Part shown: one piece after another, positions 18,515 to 26,302 of the stretch
Layout: every line of letters begins with the position of its first letter
Numbering within the stretch: position 1 is the first letter of the stretch
Origin: Bellilinea sp034411135
GTDB lineage: Bacteria > Chloroflexota > Anaerolineae > Anaerolineales > Anaerolineaceae
Direction of reading: 5' to 3'
Length of the DNA: 64,000 nt
Assembly: GCA_034411135.1 (NCBI GenBank)
Contig: DAOUMN010000021.1
Coordinates: 1-64,000, forward strand
Made by a program: the position numbers and the translations under genes
The notes under the pieces: generated by a model
Databases searched by the model: none
The model's input: only the letters and a program-made list of their open reading frames with translations
What the model was told of the DNA's origin: nothing

Positions 18515-19573
18515 ATGAAAAAAACAAAAATTCATCTCATCCTGCTCTTCGTAGCTCTGTCGTTGCTGCTTTCATCCTGTGGAGCGGCGTTATCCGGTTC
18601 TTCATGGCCGGGAATCAGCCCGAACGGAGATATGCTCTTCGTTGCCTATCAAAGCCATGTCTATGCTGTGCGTGTTGCGGATGGCAGCATGGTCTGGCGT
18701 TTCCCTGAAAAAGCGGGGCGAGCGATGTTCTACGCCGCACCGGTATTGGCAGGGAATCAATTGCTGGTGGGCGATTATGACAATGTCCTTCACAGCCTTG
18801 ACCCCAATACAGGGGCGGAGAAATGGACATTCACGGAAGCCAAAGGGGATTGGATCGCTAGCCCGCTGGCAGTCAACAACCTGATTTTGGCGCCGAACGC
18901 CGATCATTTCCTGTATGCGCTTTCGCTTAATGGCAGCCTGGTGTGGAAGTACGAGACCGGTCGCGCATTGTGGTCGCAGCCGGTTAGCGATGGAGAACGG
19001 GCATACCAGGCTTCGATGGATCACAACCTGTACGCCATTGACCTGCGTACTGGTCAGAAAGTCTGGTCACTTGATGTCGGCGGCGCTGTGATTTATTCAC
19101 CCACCCTGAACATCGATGAGGGTGTTATTTATCTGACCACCCTGGCGCGCAACCTGATGGCAATTGCCACCCGCGATGGCTCGATCCTCTGGCAGCGCCA
19201 GTTCGAAAGCGGACTGTGGACTCAACCGGCTCACAAAGACGGCAGGCTGTTCTTTGGCGACTTGCAGGGCAGAATTTATGCCGTCTCGGCAGCCGATGGT
19301 TCGGACATCTGGTCACAGACCGTTGACCAGCCCGTCACTGGACAGCCAACTCTGCTGGATAACCGTGTGGTTTTTCCCACCGAGGAAGGCACGCTGATTG
19401 CTACAACCCCGGATGGTGAGCGTTTGTGGAGCAAATCGTTCGAGGGAAAACTATATACCGGACCAGTTGTTGTTGGCGAACGCCTGGCAGTGGGTATTGC
19501 AGGGGGCAAAGAGTTCTTGAAAATGGTTTCACTGGAAGGACAGGATGTGTGGTCCTTTGTCCCGCCGAAATAA
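18515..19573 (+). CDS. PQQ-type beta-propeller lipoprotein between yidD and yidC
   Basis: 352 residues. The signal peptide ends with the lipobox LLLSSC (Cys about residue 24), so the mature protein is lipid-anchored outside the membrane. The rest is a series of PQQ/BamB-like blades with the recurrent pattern 'V-x-A-x-D/G-G-x-x-W-x', for example VYAVRVADGSMVWRF, LHSLDPNTGAEKWTF, LYAIDLRTGQKVWSL, IYAVSAADGSDIWSQ and LIATTPDGERLWS. BamB-like propellers are scaffolds in membrane-protein assembly, but this one need not be BamB. It lies 44 bases after yidD and 15 bases before yidC, which suggests a role linked to membrane protein insertion. The ATG chosen gives a proper signal peptide; the open frame upstream overlaps yidD. 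Confidence 0.82.
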   Translation: MKKTKIHLILLFVALSLLLSSCGAALSGSSWPGISPNGDMLFVAYQSHVYAVRVADGSMVWRFPEKAGRAMFYAAPVLAGNQLLVGDYDNVLHSLDPNTGAEKWTFTEAKGDWIASPLAVNNLILAPNADHFLYALSLNGSLVWKYETGRALWSQPVSDGERAYQASMDHNLYAIDLRTGQKVWSLDVGGAVIYSPTLNIDEGVIYLTTLARNLMAIATRDGSILWQRQFESGLWTQPAHKDGRLFFGDLQGRIYAVSAADGSDIWSQTVDQPVTGQPTLLDNRVVFPTEEGTLIATTPDGERLWSKSFEGKLYTGPVVVGERLAVGIAGGKEFLKMVSLEGQDVWSFVPPK

Positions 19574-19588
19574 GAGAGGTAAAAGATC

Positions 19589-20389
19589 ATGTGGGATGCG
19601 CTCATCATTACCCCGTTTATTAACACCCTGCTGTTCATCTATAACATCGTTGGACAGAATTTTGGGATTGCGATCATTCTCTTCACCTTGTTGATTCGGG
19701 TGATCACTCATCCGTTGATGGTGCGCCAGATCAAGGGCGCGCAGGCGATGCAGGAACTTCAAAAGAATGAGAAATGGTTGAAAATTCAGGAAAAATACAA
19801 AGGTGACCGAGAAAAACTGGCGCAGGAACAAATGGCGTTGTATAAAGAGCTTGGAATCAACCCATTTGCATCCTGCCTACCCACCATCATCCAGTTGCCG
19901 ATCATTTTCGGTTTGTACCAAGCGATCATCTTTGCTTTGGCGAGCACGCCGGTGGATTTGCTCAACCTGATTCGCCATATTTATCCAGGATTGCTGAAAG
20001 TGGAGTCGCTGATTCCGCTTAATTCGCGTTTCTTGTGGATGGACCTGGGTCAACCGGAGCGTTTGTTCATCCCGGGCTTGGAATTCGGAATCCCGATTTT
20101 GGTGGTGGTTGTAGTGATAACGACCTATGTGCAGGGCAAGCTGATCGCTACGCCGTCAGCCAACCCCAAAGATCAGACCGCGATGATGTCCAATATGATG
20201 AATTTGTATATGCCGATGTTCATGGGCTATCTCGCTTATACCCTGGCTTCCGGACTGGCGCTGTACTTCATTGCGTCCAATGTGATTGGTATTTTGCAAT
20301 ATGCCATGTTGGGGAAAGTGAATTGGGGAAATGTGTTCCCATTCCTTAAAACGCAGACTGCTGGTGCAGGTGGCAGTAAAAAGAAATAG
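19589..20389 (+). CDS. yidC: Membrane protein insertase YidC/Oxa1 family
   Basis: 266 residues, the short YidC form with no large extracytoplasmic P1 domain. The 60KD_IMP core is visible: LFTLLIRVITHPLMVRQIKGAQAMQELQ (conserved groove Arg), KELGINPFASCLPTIIQLPIIFGLY, and the later NMMNLYMPMFMGY. About five membrane helices. It inserts membrane proteins with or without SecYEG. GAGAGGT precedes the ATG. The jag gene follows in the same operon. Confidence 0.95.
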   Translation: MWDALIITPFINTLLFIYNIVGQNFGIAIILFTLLIRVITHPLMVRQIKGAQAMQELQKNEKWLKIQEKYKGDREKLAQEQMALYKELGINPFASCLPTIIQLPIIFGLYQAIIFALASTPVDLLNLIRHIYPGLLKVESLIPLNSRFLWMDLGQPERLFIPGLEFGIPILVVVVVITTYVQGKLIATPSANPKDQTAMMSNMMNLYMPMFMGYLAYTLASGLALYFIASNVIGILQYAMLGKVNWGNVFPFLKTQTAGAGGSKKK

Positions 20390-20452
20390 TTGAGCGGGCG
20401 GAGTGGTGATCACCCGCTCAAATACGACAAGGTCAATAAGGTCGAGGAGCCT

Positions 20453-21256
20453 ATGAGCCAGGAAAAAACCAATTTGGAGATCATTGCGCCGACGGTAGAA
20501 GAAGCTGTTGCGAAAGGGATGGAACAATTGGGACTGCCGGAAAGCGCTTTCGAGGTTGAGGTGCTTGATCCGGGCAGCCGTGGATTTCTCGGTTTGGGGA
20601 CGCGCCAGGCGCGCGTGCGCTTGTGGATCAAAGAGGCGCAACCACCTGGTACGACTAGCCCGGAACCCGTTTCCCCGCGCCGGGAAAGCAAACCCAAACC
20701 CAAGCCGCCCGCCCGACCCGTCGAAGTTCCCCCGGTTGAAGAACAGCCATCTAACGGAGCCGGCAGCGAAGATGAAAACCGCGTGCTGCAAATCGCCGAG
20801 CAAATCACCGGGGAGTTGCTGCAAAAAATGCACCTCAAAGCGCGCTTGAGAGCGCAAATGCTGCCCCCGCAAGACGAAAATGACCAGCCAGTGGTGATGG
20901 TGGAAGTGCAGGGCGAGGATTTGAGCATCCTGATCGGTCGCCGTTCGGAAACGTTGAATGCGTTGCAATATATCACCAGCCTTATCCTTTCCAAGGAAGT
21001 TGGGCGTTGGGTGCCGTTGATGATCGATGTGCAGGGGTACCGCGCGCGCCGCGAACGACAGTTGCGCGTGCTGGCGCGGCGGACGGCTGAGCAGGTGGTA
21101 CATACTGGGCGCAAGGTCTCGTTGGAGCCAATGCCTGCCAACGAGAGGCGGGTGATCCATCTTGAATTACGCAATCACGCCGAGGTGGAGACCGAGAGTG
21201 TCGGTGAAGAGCCCAACCGCAAAGTAACCATTTTTCTCAAGAAACAATCCCGTTAA
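20453..21256 (+). CDS. jag: Jag/KhpB RNA-binding protein
   Basis: 267 residues. Jag_N (about 1-55: EIIAPTVEEAVAKGMEQLGL ... VLDPGSRGFLGLG), a proline/lysine-rich linker (60-105), a KH domain (about 120-190, with LIGRRSETLNALQY) and an R3H domain (about 195-265: PMPANERRVIHLEL ... TESVGEEPNRKVTIFL). KhpB binds RNA, usually as a pair with KhpA, and influences cell envelope synthesis. Its place directly after yidC is conserved across many bacteria. The ATG at 20453 follows GAGGAGCCT; the frame is open to 20390 without a ribosome site. A strong terminator follows. Confidence 0.94.
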   Translation: MSQEKTNLEIIAPTVEEAVAKGMEQLGLPESAFEVEVLDPGSRGFLGLGTRQARVRLWIKEAQPPGTTSPEPVSPRRESKPKPKPPARPVEVPPVEEQPSNGAGSEDENRVLQIAEQITGELLQKMHLKARLRAQMLPPQDENDQPVVMVEVQGEDLSILIGRRSETLNALQYITSLILSKEVGRWVPLMIDVQGYRARRERQLRVLARRTAEQVVHTGRKVSLEPMPANERRVIHLELRNHAEVETESVGEEPNRKVTIFLKKQSR

Positions 21257-21270
21257 TCTATTTTTAGTGA

Positions 21271-21313
21271 GAGGCATTTCTGACCCAATTGGTTACGAAA
21301 TGCCTCTTTGTTA
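21271..21313 (+). terminator. Intrinsic terminator after jag
   Basis: Perfect 10-bp stem GAGGCATTTC (21271-21280) / GAAATGCCTC (21297-21306) with a 16-base loop, followed by TTTGTTATT. It ends the rpmH-jag operon and makes an upstream TTG start for the next gene unlikely. Confidence 0.88.
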
Positions 21314-21334
21314 TTGTGCGATCGGGGGTGGTTA

Positions 21335-22504
21335 GTGACGGTTGGGGAATGGCTGCTCTTCACCCATCCAGATGGACTGCTACTATACCTGGCGATTGTT
21401 TTGTTGATCTCCATTGGCAACCTGTTCTGGTTGAAACGCCTGGAGACGTACCCCACCGTGGATGATCTACCCAAAGTCTCGGTGCTCATTCCGGCACGCA
21501 ACGAAGAGCATAACATCACTGGCTGCCTTGAATCGGTGCTTTTTCAGGATTATCCGTATCTGGAAGTGATCGTGCTGGACGATCAATCCTCCGACCGCAC
21601 TGCGGAGATTACCCGTTTGTACAGGTTGCGGGATTCACGACTGCGCCTGATTCCAGGTCGTGCATTGCCACCGGGATGGCTTGGCAAGCCGTGGGCTTGC
21701 CATCAGGCAGCCGAGAAATGCAGTGGAGACCTGTTGTTGTTCCTGGACGCGGATACTCGTCTAAAACCGGATGCCATTCGCCGGGCAGTTTATGCGATGC
21801 TGGCTGAGCGGGCAGCCCTTTTGAGTGTAATCCCGCATGAGATTGTGTCAGGTTGGGGAGAAAAGTTGATCCAACCCTTTTTCCTGTGGGCGGTATTTAC
21901 TACTCTGCCTCTGGCAATTGCCCGAAAAATTCGCCTGCCGGGGTTTTCATTTACCATCGGTCAGTTTCTATTATTTGACCGCCAGGCTTATCAATCTGTA
22001 GGCGGTCATTCCGCCATCCGCAGCGAAGTGGTTGATGATCTGGCGTTTGGCAGGCTCATCCGTCGCTTTGGATTTGTCTGGCGGCTGGTGGACGGCAGTC
22101 GGCAGGTGGAATGCCGCATGTATCGTTCGCTGGGTGAAGTGGTCGCCGGTTTTAGCAAGAATTTTTTTGCGGCTTTTCAGTATAATGTAGTCACCTTCGG
22201 TTTTGTCTTCACCTGGTTGGTTGTGGTCTATTGGCAACCAATTCTCGTCCTTGTACTGGCAGGCCTCGGTGTACCGATAGGATACTTCCCGGCGGAAAAA
22301 GCAGCAGCAGCCATTCTCCTGTCAGTTTTAGGGTGGCTGATCCCCTATGTACGTCTGCGCTTTCCGGTTTACCTGGCTTTGTTTTATCCTTTGACCGTTC
22401 TTTTCAATGCGGTTATTGCGGCGCGCTCTCTTGTGCTTGCCTTATCAGGAAAATCGACCTGGAAAGATCGCCGCATTGCACGTCCCAAAATTCGCTTTTT
22501 TTGA
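21335..22504 (+). CDS. Membrane-bound family-2 glycosyltransferase
   Basis: 389 residues from the GTG at 21335. Layout: one N-terminal membrane helix (about 12-32), a GT2 catalytic domain (about 45-240) with VSVLIPARNEEHNITGCLESVL, VIVLDDQSSDRT and the DxD-type LLLFLDADTRLKP, then three to four membrane helices in the last 120 residues. The architecture and motif LPPGWLGKPWACHQAA resemble HpnB/CrtQ-type enzymes acting on isoprenoid lipids (hopanoid or carotenoid glycosylation), but no hopanoid or carotenoid genes are adjacent. An in-frame TTG at 21308 lies in the terminator tail, so I rejected it. It is followed by the nucleoside phosphorylase gene after 27 bases. Confidence 0.8.
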   Translation: MTVGEWLLFTHPDGLLLYLAIVLLISIGNLFWLKRLETYPTVDDLPKVSVLIPARNEEHNITGCLESVLFQDYPYLEVIVLDDQSSDRTAEITRLYRLRDSRLRLIPGRALPPGWLGKPWACHQAAEKCSGDLLLFLDADTRLKPDAIRRAVYAMLAERAALLSVIPHEIVSGWGEKLIQPFFLWAVFTTLPLAIARKIRLPGFSFTIGQFLLFDRQAYQSVGGHSAIRSEVVDDLAFGRLIRRFGFVWRLVDGSRQVECRMYRSLGEVVAGFSKNFFAAFQYNVVTFGFVFTWLVVVYWQPILVLVLAGLGVPIGYFPAEKAAAAILLSVLGWLIPYVRLRFPVYLALFYPLTVLFNAVIAARSLVLALSGKSTWKDRRIARPKIRFF

Positions 22505-22531
22505 ACAGATGCTTACCATGGAGGTTGAAAC

Positions 22532-23836
22532 ATGAAAGCCGTCGATATTATCATTAAGAAAAGGGACAGGCAAGTATTAAGCAAAGAGGAGATCGAGTTT
22601 TTTGTTGGTGGTTTTACCCGTGGCGAAATACCGGATTATCAGGTCTCTGCCTGGGCAATGGCTGTTCTGTTGAACGGGATGAACGACCAGGAGACCACCG
22701 ACCTGACCCTGGCGATGGCGCACTCCGGCGAGGTTTTAAATTTGAGCCAGGTATTGGAAGTTGTTGTCGATAAACACTCCACCGGTGGTGTGGGAGATAA
22801 AACCACGCTGGTTGTGGAACCGCTGGTAGCTGCCTGTGGGTTGCCGGTGGGAAAGATGTCGGGTCGCGGGTTGGGATTCAGCGGCGGCACGTTGGATAAG
22901 ATCGAGTCAATCCCCGGTTTTCGCACCGATCTGAGTACGGATGAGTTCATCCACCAATTGCGTACCCACGGGCTGGCGCTGACCGGGCAAACCGGTGACC
23001 TTGCCCCAGCCGACGGGAAATTGTATGCGTTGCGTGATGTGACCGGCACAGTGCCATCGATCCCGTTGATTGCTTCATCAATTATGAGTAAAAAAATCGC
23101 TGGTGGCGCTCAGGCGATTGTGTTGGATGTTAAAGTCGGCAATGGTGCTTTCATGCAGACACTGGATGACGCACGCAAACTGGCTGCCCAAATGGTAGCA
23201 ATTGCCCGCCTTTCAGGCAGGCGGGCGGTGGCAGTGCTATCCGACATGAACCAGCCGTTGGGAAATGCGGTGGGCAATGCGCTGGAACTGCGTGAAGCAA
23301 TCGATACTCTGCACGGCAACGGACCGGAAGATTTTTACGAGCATTGTATGGAAATTGCCAGTCACATGCTGGTGATAGGCGGAAAAGCCGGTGACACGCG
23401 CGAAGGACGCGACCTTGCAGAAGAAGCCCTGCGGGAAGGCAAAGCCTGGCAACAATTCCGCACCCTGGTACAAGTCCAGGGTGGAGATGTCAGCATGGTG
23501 GACGATCCTCAACGGCTGCCTCGAGCAGCGCTGATCGAGGATGTGCCAGCCGGGCGAAGTGGATACCTGGCGGGAATCCATGCGCGTGAAGTGGGGGAAA
23601 CGTCGGTTGATCTTGGAGCAGGCAGAACGAAAAAAGGCGACCGCATTGACCCGGCGGTGGGGATTGTCATTCACCATAAGGTCGGCGATTTTGTAAAAAG
23701 CGGTCAGGTTCTCTTTACTGTCCATGCCAACAATGAAGAAAGGCTGGTACAGGCAAAAAACCGCCTGCTTGCGGCGCATACCTGGAGTGAGACCCCGGTT
23801 GAGCCGCTGCCGCTCTTTTATGGGGTTATCGACTGA
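22532..23836 (+). CDS. Pyrimidine-nucleoside (thymidine) phosphorylase
   Basis: 434 residues, the usual length of DeoA/Pdp, which phosphorolyse thymidine/uridine to base and (deoxy)ribose-1-phosphate. Signature residues: DKHSTGGVGDKTTLVVEP (phosphate binding), SGRGLGFSGGTLDKIESIPGF, LYALRDVTGTVPSIPLIASSIMSKK and DVKVGNGAFM. A C-terminal biotin/lipoyl-like PYNP_C domain (about 345-420) fits. GGAGGTTGAAAC before the ATG is a strong ribosome site. Pdp (broad) versus DeoA (thymidine) cannot be separated here. Confidence 0.93.
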   Translation: MKAVDIIIKKRDRQVLSKEEIEFFVGGFTRGEIPDYQVSAWAMAVLLNGMNDQETTDLTLAMAHSGEVLNLSQVLEVVVDKHSTGGVGDKTTLVVEPLVAACGLPVGKMSGRGLGFSGGTLDKIESIPGFRTDLSTDEFIHQLRTHGLALTGQTGDLAPADGKLYALRDVTGTVPSIPLIASSIMSKKIAGGAQAIVLDVKVGNGAFMQTLDDARKLAAQMVAIARLSGRRAVAVLSDMNQPLGNAVGNALELREAIDTLHGNGPEDFYEHCMEIASHMLVIGGKAGDTREGRDLAEEALREGKAWQQFRTLVQVQGGDVSMVDDPQRLPRAALIEDVPAGRSGYLAGIHAREVGETSVDLGAGRTKKGDRIDPAVGIVIHHKVGDFVKSGQVLFTVHANNEERLVQAKNRLLAAHTWSETPVEPLPLFYGVID

Positions 23837-23850
23837 TCCGGTCAATCGAA

Positions 23851-25905
23851 ATGCCAAAGATACGTTTTGGGTTTTGGTTTATCCTTTTGGTGCTGGTGGT
23901 GCATATTTCGGTGTTAACCGCACCGGTCAATAGCCTGCTCGATCGCTGGTTCACCACCGATGACGCTTTTTACTATTTTCAGGTGGCGCGCAATATTGCG
24001 GAGGGGCATGGTTCGACCTTTGACCGCATCCATCCAGCCAATGGGTATCATCCGCTGTGGATGCTGGTGATGATTCCAGTTTTTTCTTTGGCGCGGCTGG
24101 ACGTGTACCTGCCACTGCGCTTGGTGGTGCTTGTTTCTGTATTGCTTTCGGCGGGCACAGGAGTGTTGTTATATCATCATCTTTCCCGGCTGGTTGCCCG
24201 TCCACTGGCGGTTTTAGCAGCGTTTTTCTGGGTGTTTTACGCACCGCTACACGGCGTGGCGACCAAATTGGGGATGGAAGCGGGCATTAATGCTTTTTCG
24301 GTCATGTGGTTTCTGTACCATACTGCACGAGTTTTGGACAAGCCAGCTGAGCAGGAGTCGCGCCTGGATCGGCTGAAGTTGGGTTTAACGGCAGTATTGG
24401 CGTTATTCAGCCGTTTAGATAATGCTTTCCTGGTGCTGACGGTTGGGTTGGTGATTCTATTTCGCCGCCGCAGCACCTACCTGTTCTGGCTGGGCTATCT
24501 GTTGGCGGGGCTGGTATCGGGGCTGTTAGCGTTTTTCGTCCGCCTGGGTTTTCCTTCTAATTATCCTGAATTTTTACCCGGTGTTTATCTGTTATTGGGA
24601 GTAGGACTTCCCTTAAAACTGGCGGCGGCGTATTTGAGCGGTATGTTCTTTCGTGTAGCCAAAATTGATCTGCGGCGGGAATTACAACAAGTGGCCATTG
24701 CGATCGGCAGTGCGATGTTGATTGGCGGTGCGCTGCTGTTGGGGCTACAGGCAGCCAACAGGTTGGGGAATTTTCCGCGCCTGGTTGTTTTACTCGATGG
24801 GGGATTTGCCCTGCTACTGTTCAGCCTGGTACGCTGGATCGGACTAAGTGCAAGTCAAGCGGATGGAGAGCCATTAGCCAGTCCACTGGTAGAGTTTGGC
24901 CAGGAATGGCGGGGCTGGCTGCGGCGGGGTTTAGAATACGCAGCGCCGATAGTGCTCTTCCTGGCGGGGTACCTGATTATCAACTATACGATGTTCGGGA
25001 CGCCCACGCCGGTCAGCGGGCAGATCAAGCACTGGTGGGGTACGCTGCCGGATATCGTTTATGGCAGACCAATCGACTCGATCCCGGCGTTGTTTGGTTT
25101 CTTTGAGCGTCTGGAGCAAGGACCCTGGTGGCTGTTCTTCAGTCCGGCAATTCACCTGTCCATCTTGGGTGGTGAATTAGCCGCGAATGACACTTTTTAT
25201 TTCCACTGGCTGTGGCTGTTTTGCCTGGTGTGGCTTGGACTGCTGGCTGGCGGGTTTACTCTGCGCAGGCAGAATTTACGGCAGGATTTACACCGCAGCA
25301 TGATCATTCCATTGTGGAGCGCCTGTCTGATTCAGATTCTCTATTACACTGGCAGTTATTATGTCAACCTGCGTAGTTGGTACTGGCTGAACGAATCGTT
25401 GTTGGCAGTCATCCTCATCAGCCTGGCGGTGGATGGTTACTACCAGCGGCTGGCGGTTCACCCCTGGTTGGGTAAGCCCCTTTCCGCGATTGCGGTTGCA
25501 GGTTCAATTGCACTGGCAGGCGGTTTGGGATTTTCATTGCTGCATTCGTACCATTCGGAAGAAGCCTATAAACAGGAAGCATACTACCTGCGCGAGGTTC
25601 GTCAGCTCGAAGCCAACACTCCACCGGGCAGCCTGATTGGTATGCCAGGCGGTGGCGCAACAGCGTACTTTATCCACGAGCGCACGATCGTCAACCTGGA
25701 CGGTTTGATCAACAGTTATGCCTATTTCCGCCGCCTCAAAGAGGGCAGTGGGAGAGAGTATCTGGACCAGTTGGGATTGGATTTCGTCTTTGGTAATCAA
25801 GGGATGCTGGAGGCGGCGGCTCCGTACTACACGTTATTGAAAGATCGTCTTCAACCGCTGATTCCGATTCTCGAATTTCAACTCTACCGTTACCAGAAAC
25901 CTTGA
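23851..25905 (+). CDS. Multi-pass membrane protein of the GT39/dolichyl-phosphate-mannose mannosyltransferase type
   Basis: 684 residues with about 12-13 membrane helices and two long exposed stretches. The N-terminal loop after helix 1 has RWFTTDDAFYYFQVARNIAEGHGSTFDRIHPANGYHPLWM. Its acidic DD pair and the conserved GYHPL are typical of GT-C glycosyltransferases that use lipid-linked sugars. The C-terminal part (about 570-684) is a soluble domain with LEANTPPGSLIGMPGGGATAYF. The acceptor and donor are unknown; surface glycan or protein glycosylation is likely. It begins 15 bases after the phosphorylase gene. Confidence 0.72.
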   Translation: MPKIRFGFWFILLVLVVHISVLTAPVNSLLDRWFTTDDAFYYFQVARNIAEGHGSTFDRIHPANGYHPLWMLVMIPVFSLARLDVYLPLRLVVLVSVLLSAGTGVLLYHHLSRLVARPLAVLAAFFWVFYAPLHGVATKLGMEAGINAFSVMWFLYHTARVLDKPAEQESRLDRLKLGLTAVLALFSRLDNAFLVLTVGLVILFRRRSTYLFWLGYLLAGLVSGLLAFFVRLGFPSNYPEFLPGVYLLLGVGLPLKLAAAYLSGMFFRVAKIDLRRELQQVAIAIGSAMLIGGALLLGLQAANRLGNFPRLVVLLDGGFALLLFSLVRWIGLSASQADGEPLASPLVEFGQEWRGWLRRGLEYAAPIVLFLAGYLIINYTMFGTPTPVSGQIKHWWGTLPDIVYGRPIDSIPALFGFFERLEQGPWWLFFSPAIHLSILGGELAANDTFYFHWLWLFCLVWLGLLAGGFTLRRQNLRQDLHRSMIIPLWSACLIQILYYTGSYYVNLRSWYWLNESLLAVILISLAVDGYYQRLAVHPWLGKPLSAIAVAGSIALAGGLGFSLLHSYHSEEAYKQEAYYLREVRQLEANTPPGSLIGMPGGGATAYFIHERTIVNLDGLINSYAYFRRLKEGSGREYLDQLGLDFVFGNQGMLEAAAPYYTLLKDRLQPLIPILEFQLYRYQKP

Positions 25906-25948
25906 GAGAGTATTCGTGATTTCATCATTCCGGTGGCGTTTCTTGGAC

Positions 25949-25977
25949 TTGTCGTAGTGGAAAAATCATGGCATAAT
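25949..25977 (+). promoter_or_regulatory. Probable promoter of the T-box/ileS transcript
   Basis: TTGTCG (25949-25954), 17-base spacer, CATAAT (25972-25977). Transcript start expected near 25984, just before the first paired element of the T-box stem I. Confidence 0.5.
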
Positions 25978-25989
25978 TTAAGTCACCAT

Positions 25990-26268
25990 AAAAAGCCATG
26001 ATGGAAAAGAGTAAGTCTGCGCGCAGCAGCAGCGAATCCGGGCAGGTGAGAGCCGGGTGCAAAGCGACAGGCTGAAAATCCTTCCGGAGCTGCAAACTGA
26101 ACCCAGGTCAACCTGCCAGTAGGGGCGCCGGTTTCGCCAACCGTTAGGAATGGCGCGGGTATAATCTGAACCAGACGTACCCGGCAAAGTGTCTGCTGCA
26201 GGCAGGAAACAGGGTGGTACCGCGAGAAAATCCCTCTCGTCCCTGTGTGGACAGAGGGTTTCGTATTT
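25990..26268 (+). promoter_or_regulatory. T-box riboswitch (tRNA-Ile sensing) upstream of ileS
   Basis: Almost the whole 25906-26302 gap is this leader. The T-box core AGGGTGGTACCGCG is at 26211-26224. An antiterminator can form by ACAGGG (26209-26214) with CCCTGT (26241-26246). The competing terminator is CCCTCT-C-GTCC (26232-26242) with GGAC-AGAGGG (26249-26258), followed by TTTCGTATTT. In stem I, GGAA (26003-26006) pairs with TTCC (26082-26085) and AGTCT with AGGCT. Between them lies the S-turn AGTA (26010-26013) opposite GAA. That places the specifier codon ATC (26078-26080, isoleucine) in the specifier loop, in agreement with the ileS gene. A CCGG/CCGG distal hairpin carries GGTGAGAG. 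Uncharged tRNA-Ile should stabilise the antiterminator and allow ileS transcription. Confidence 0.93.
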
Positions 26269-26302
26269 AATAACTGGATACCCAAGGTAAGAAGGAGCAA
26301 GC

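Noticed and set aside
26164..26174. A second ATC followed by TGAACC in the T-box leader as the specifier codon
   Set aside because: It lies well outside the stem I that I can draw. The ATC at 26078-26080 sits opposite the AGTA S-turn and between paired segments, which is the expected specifier position.
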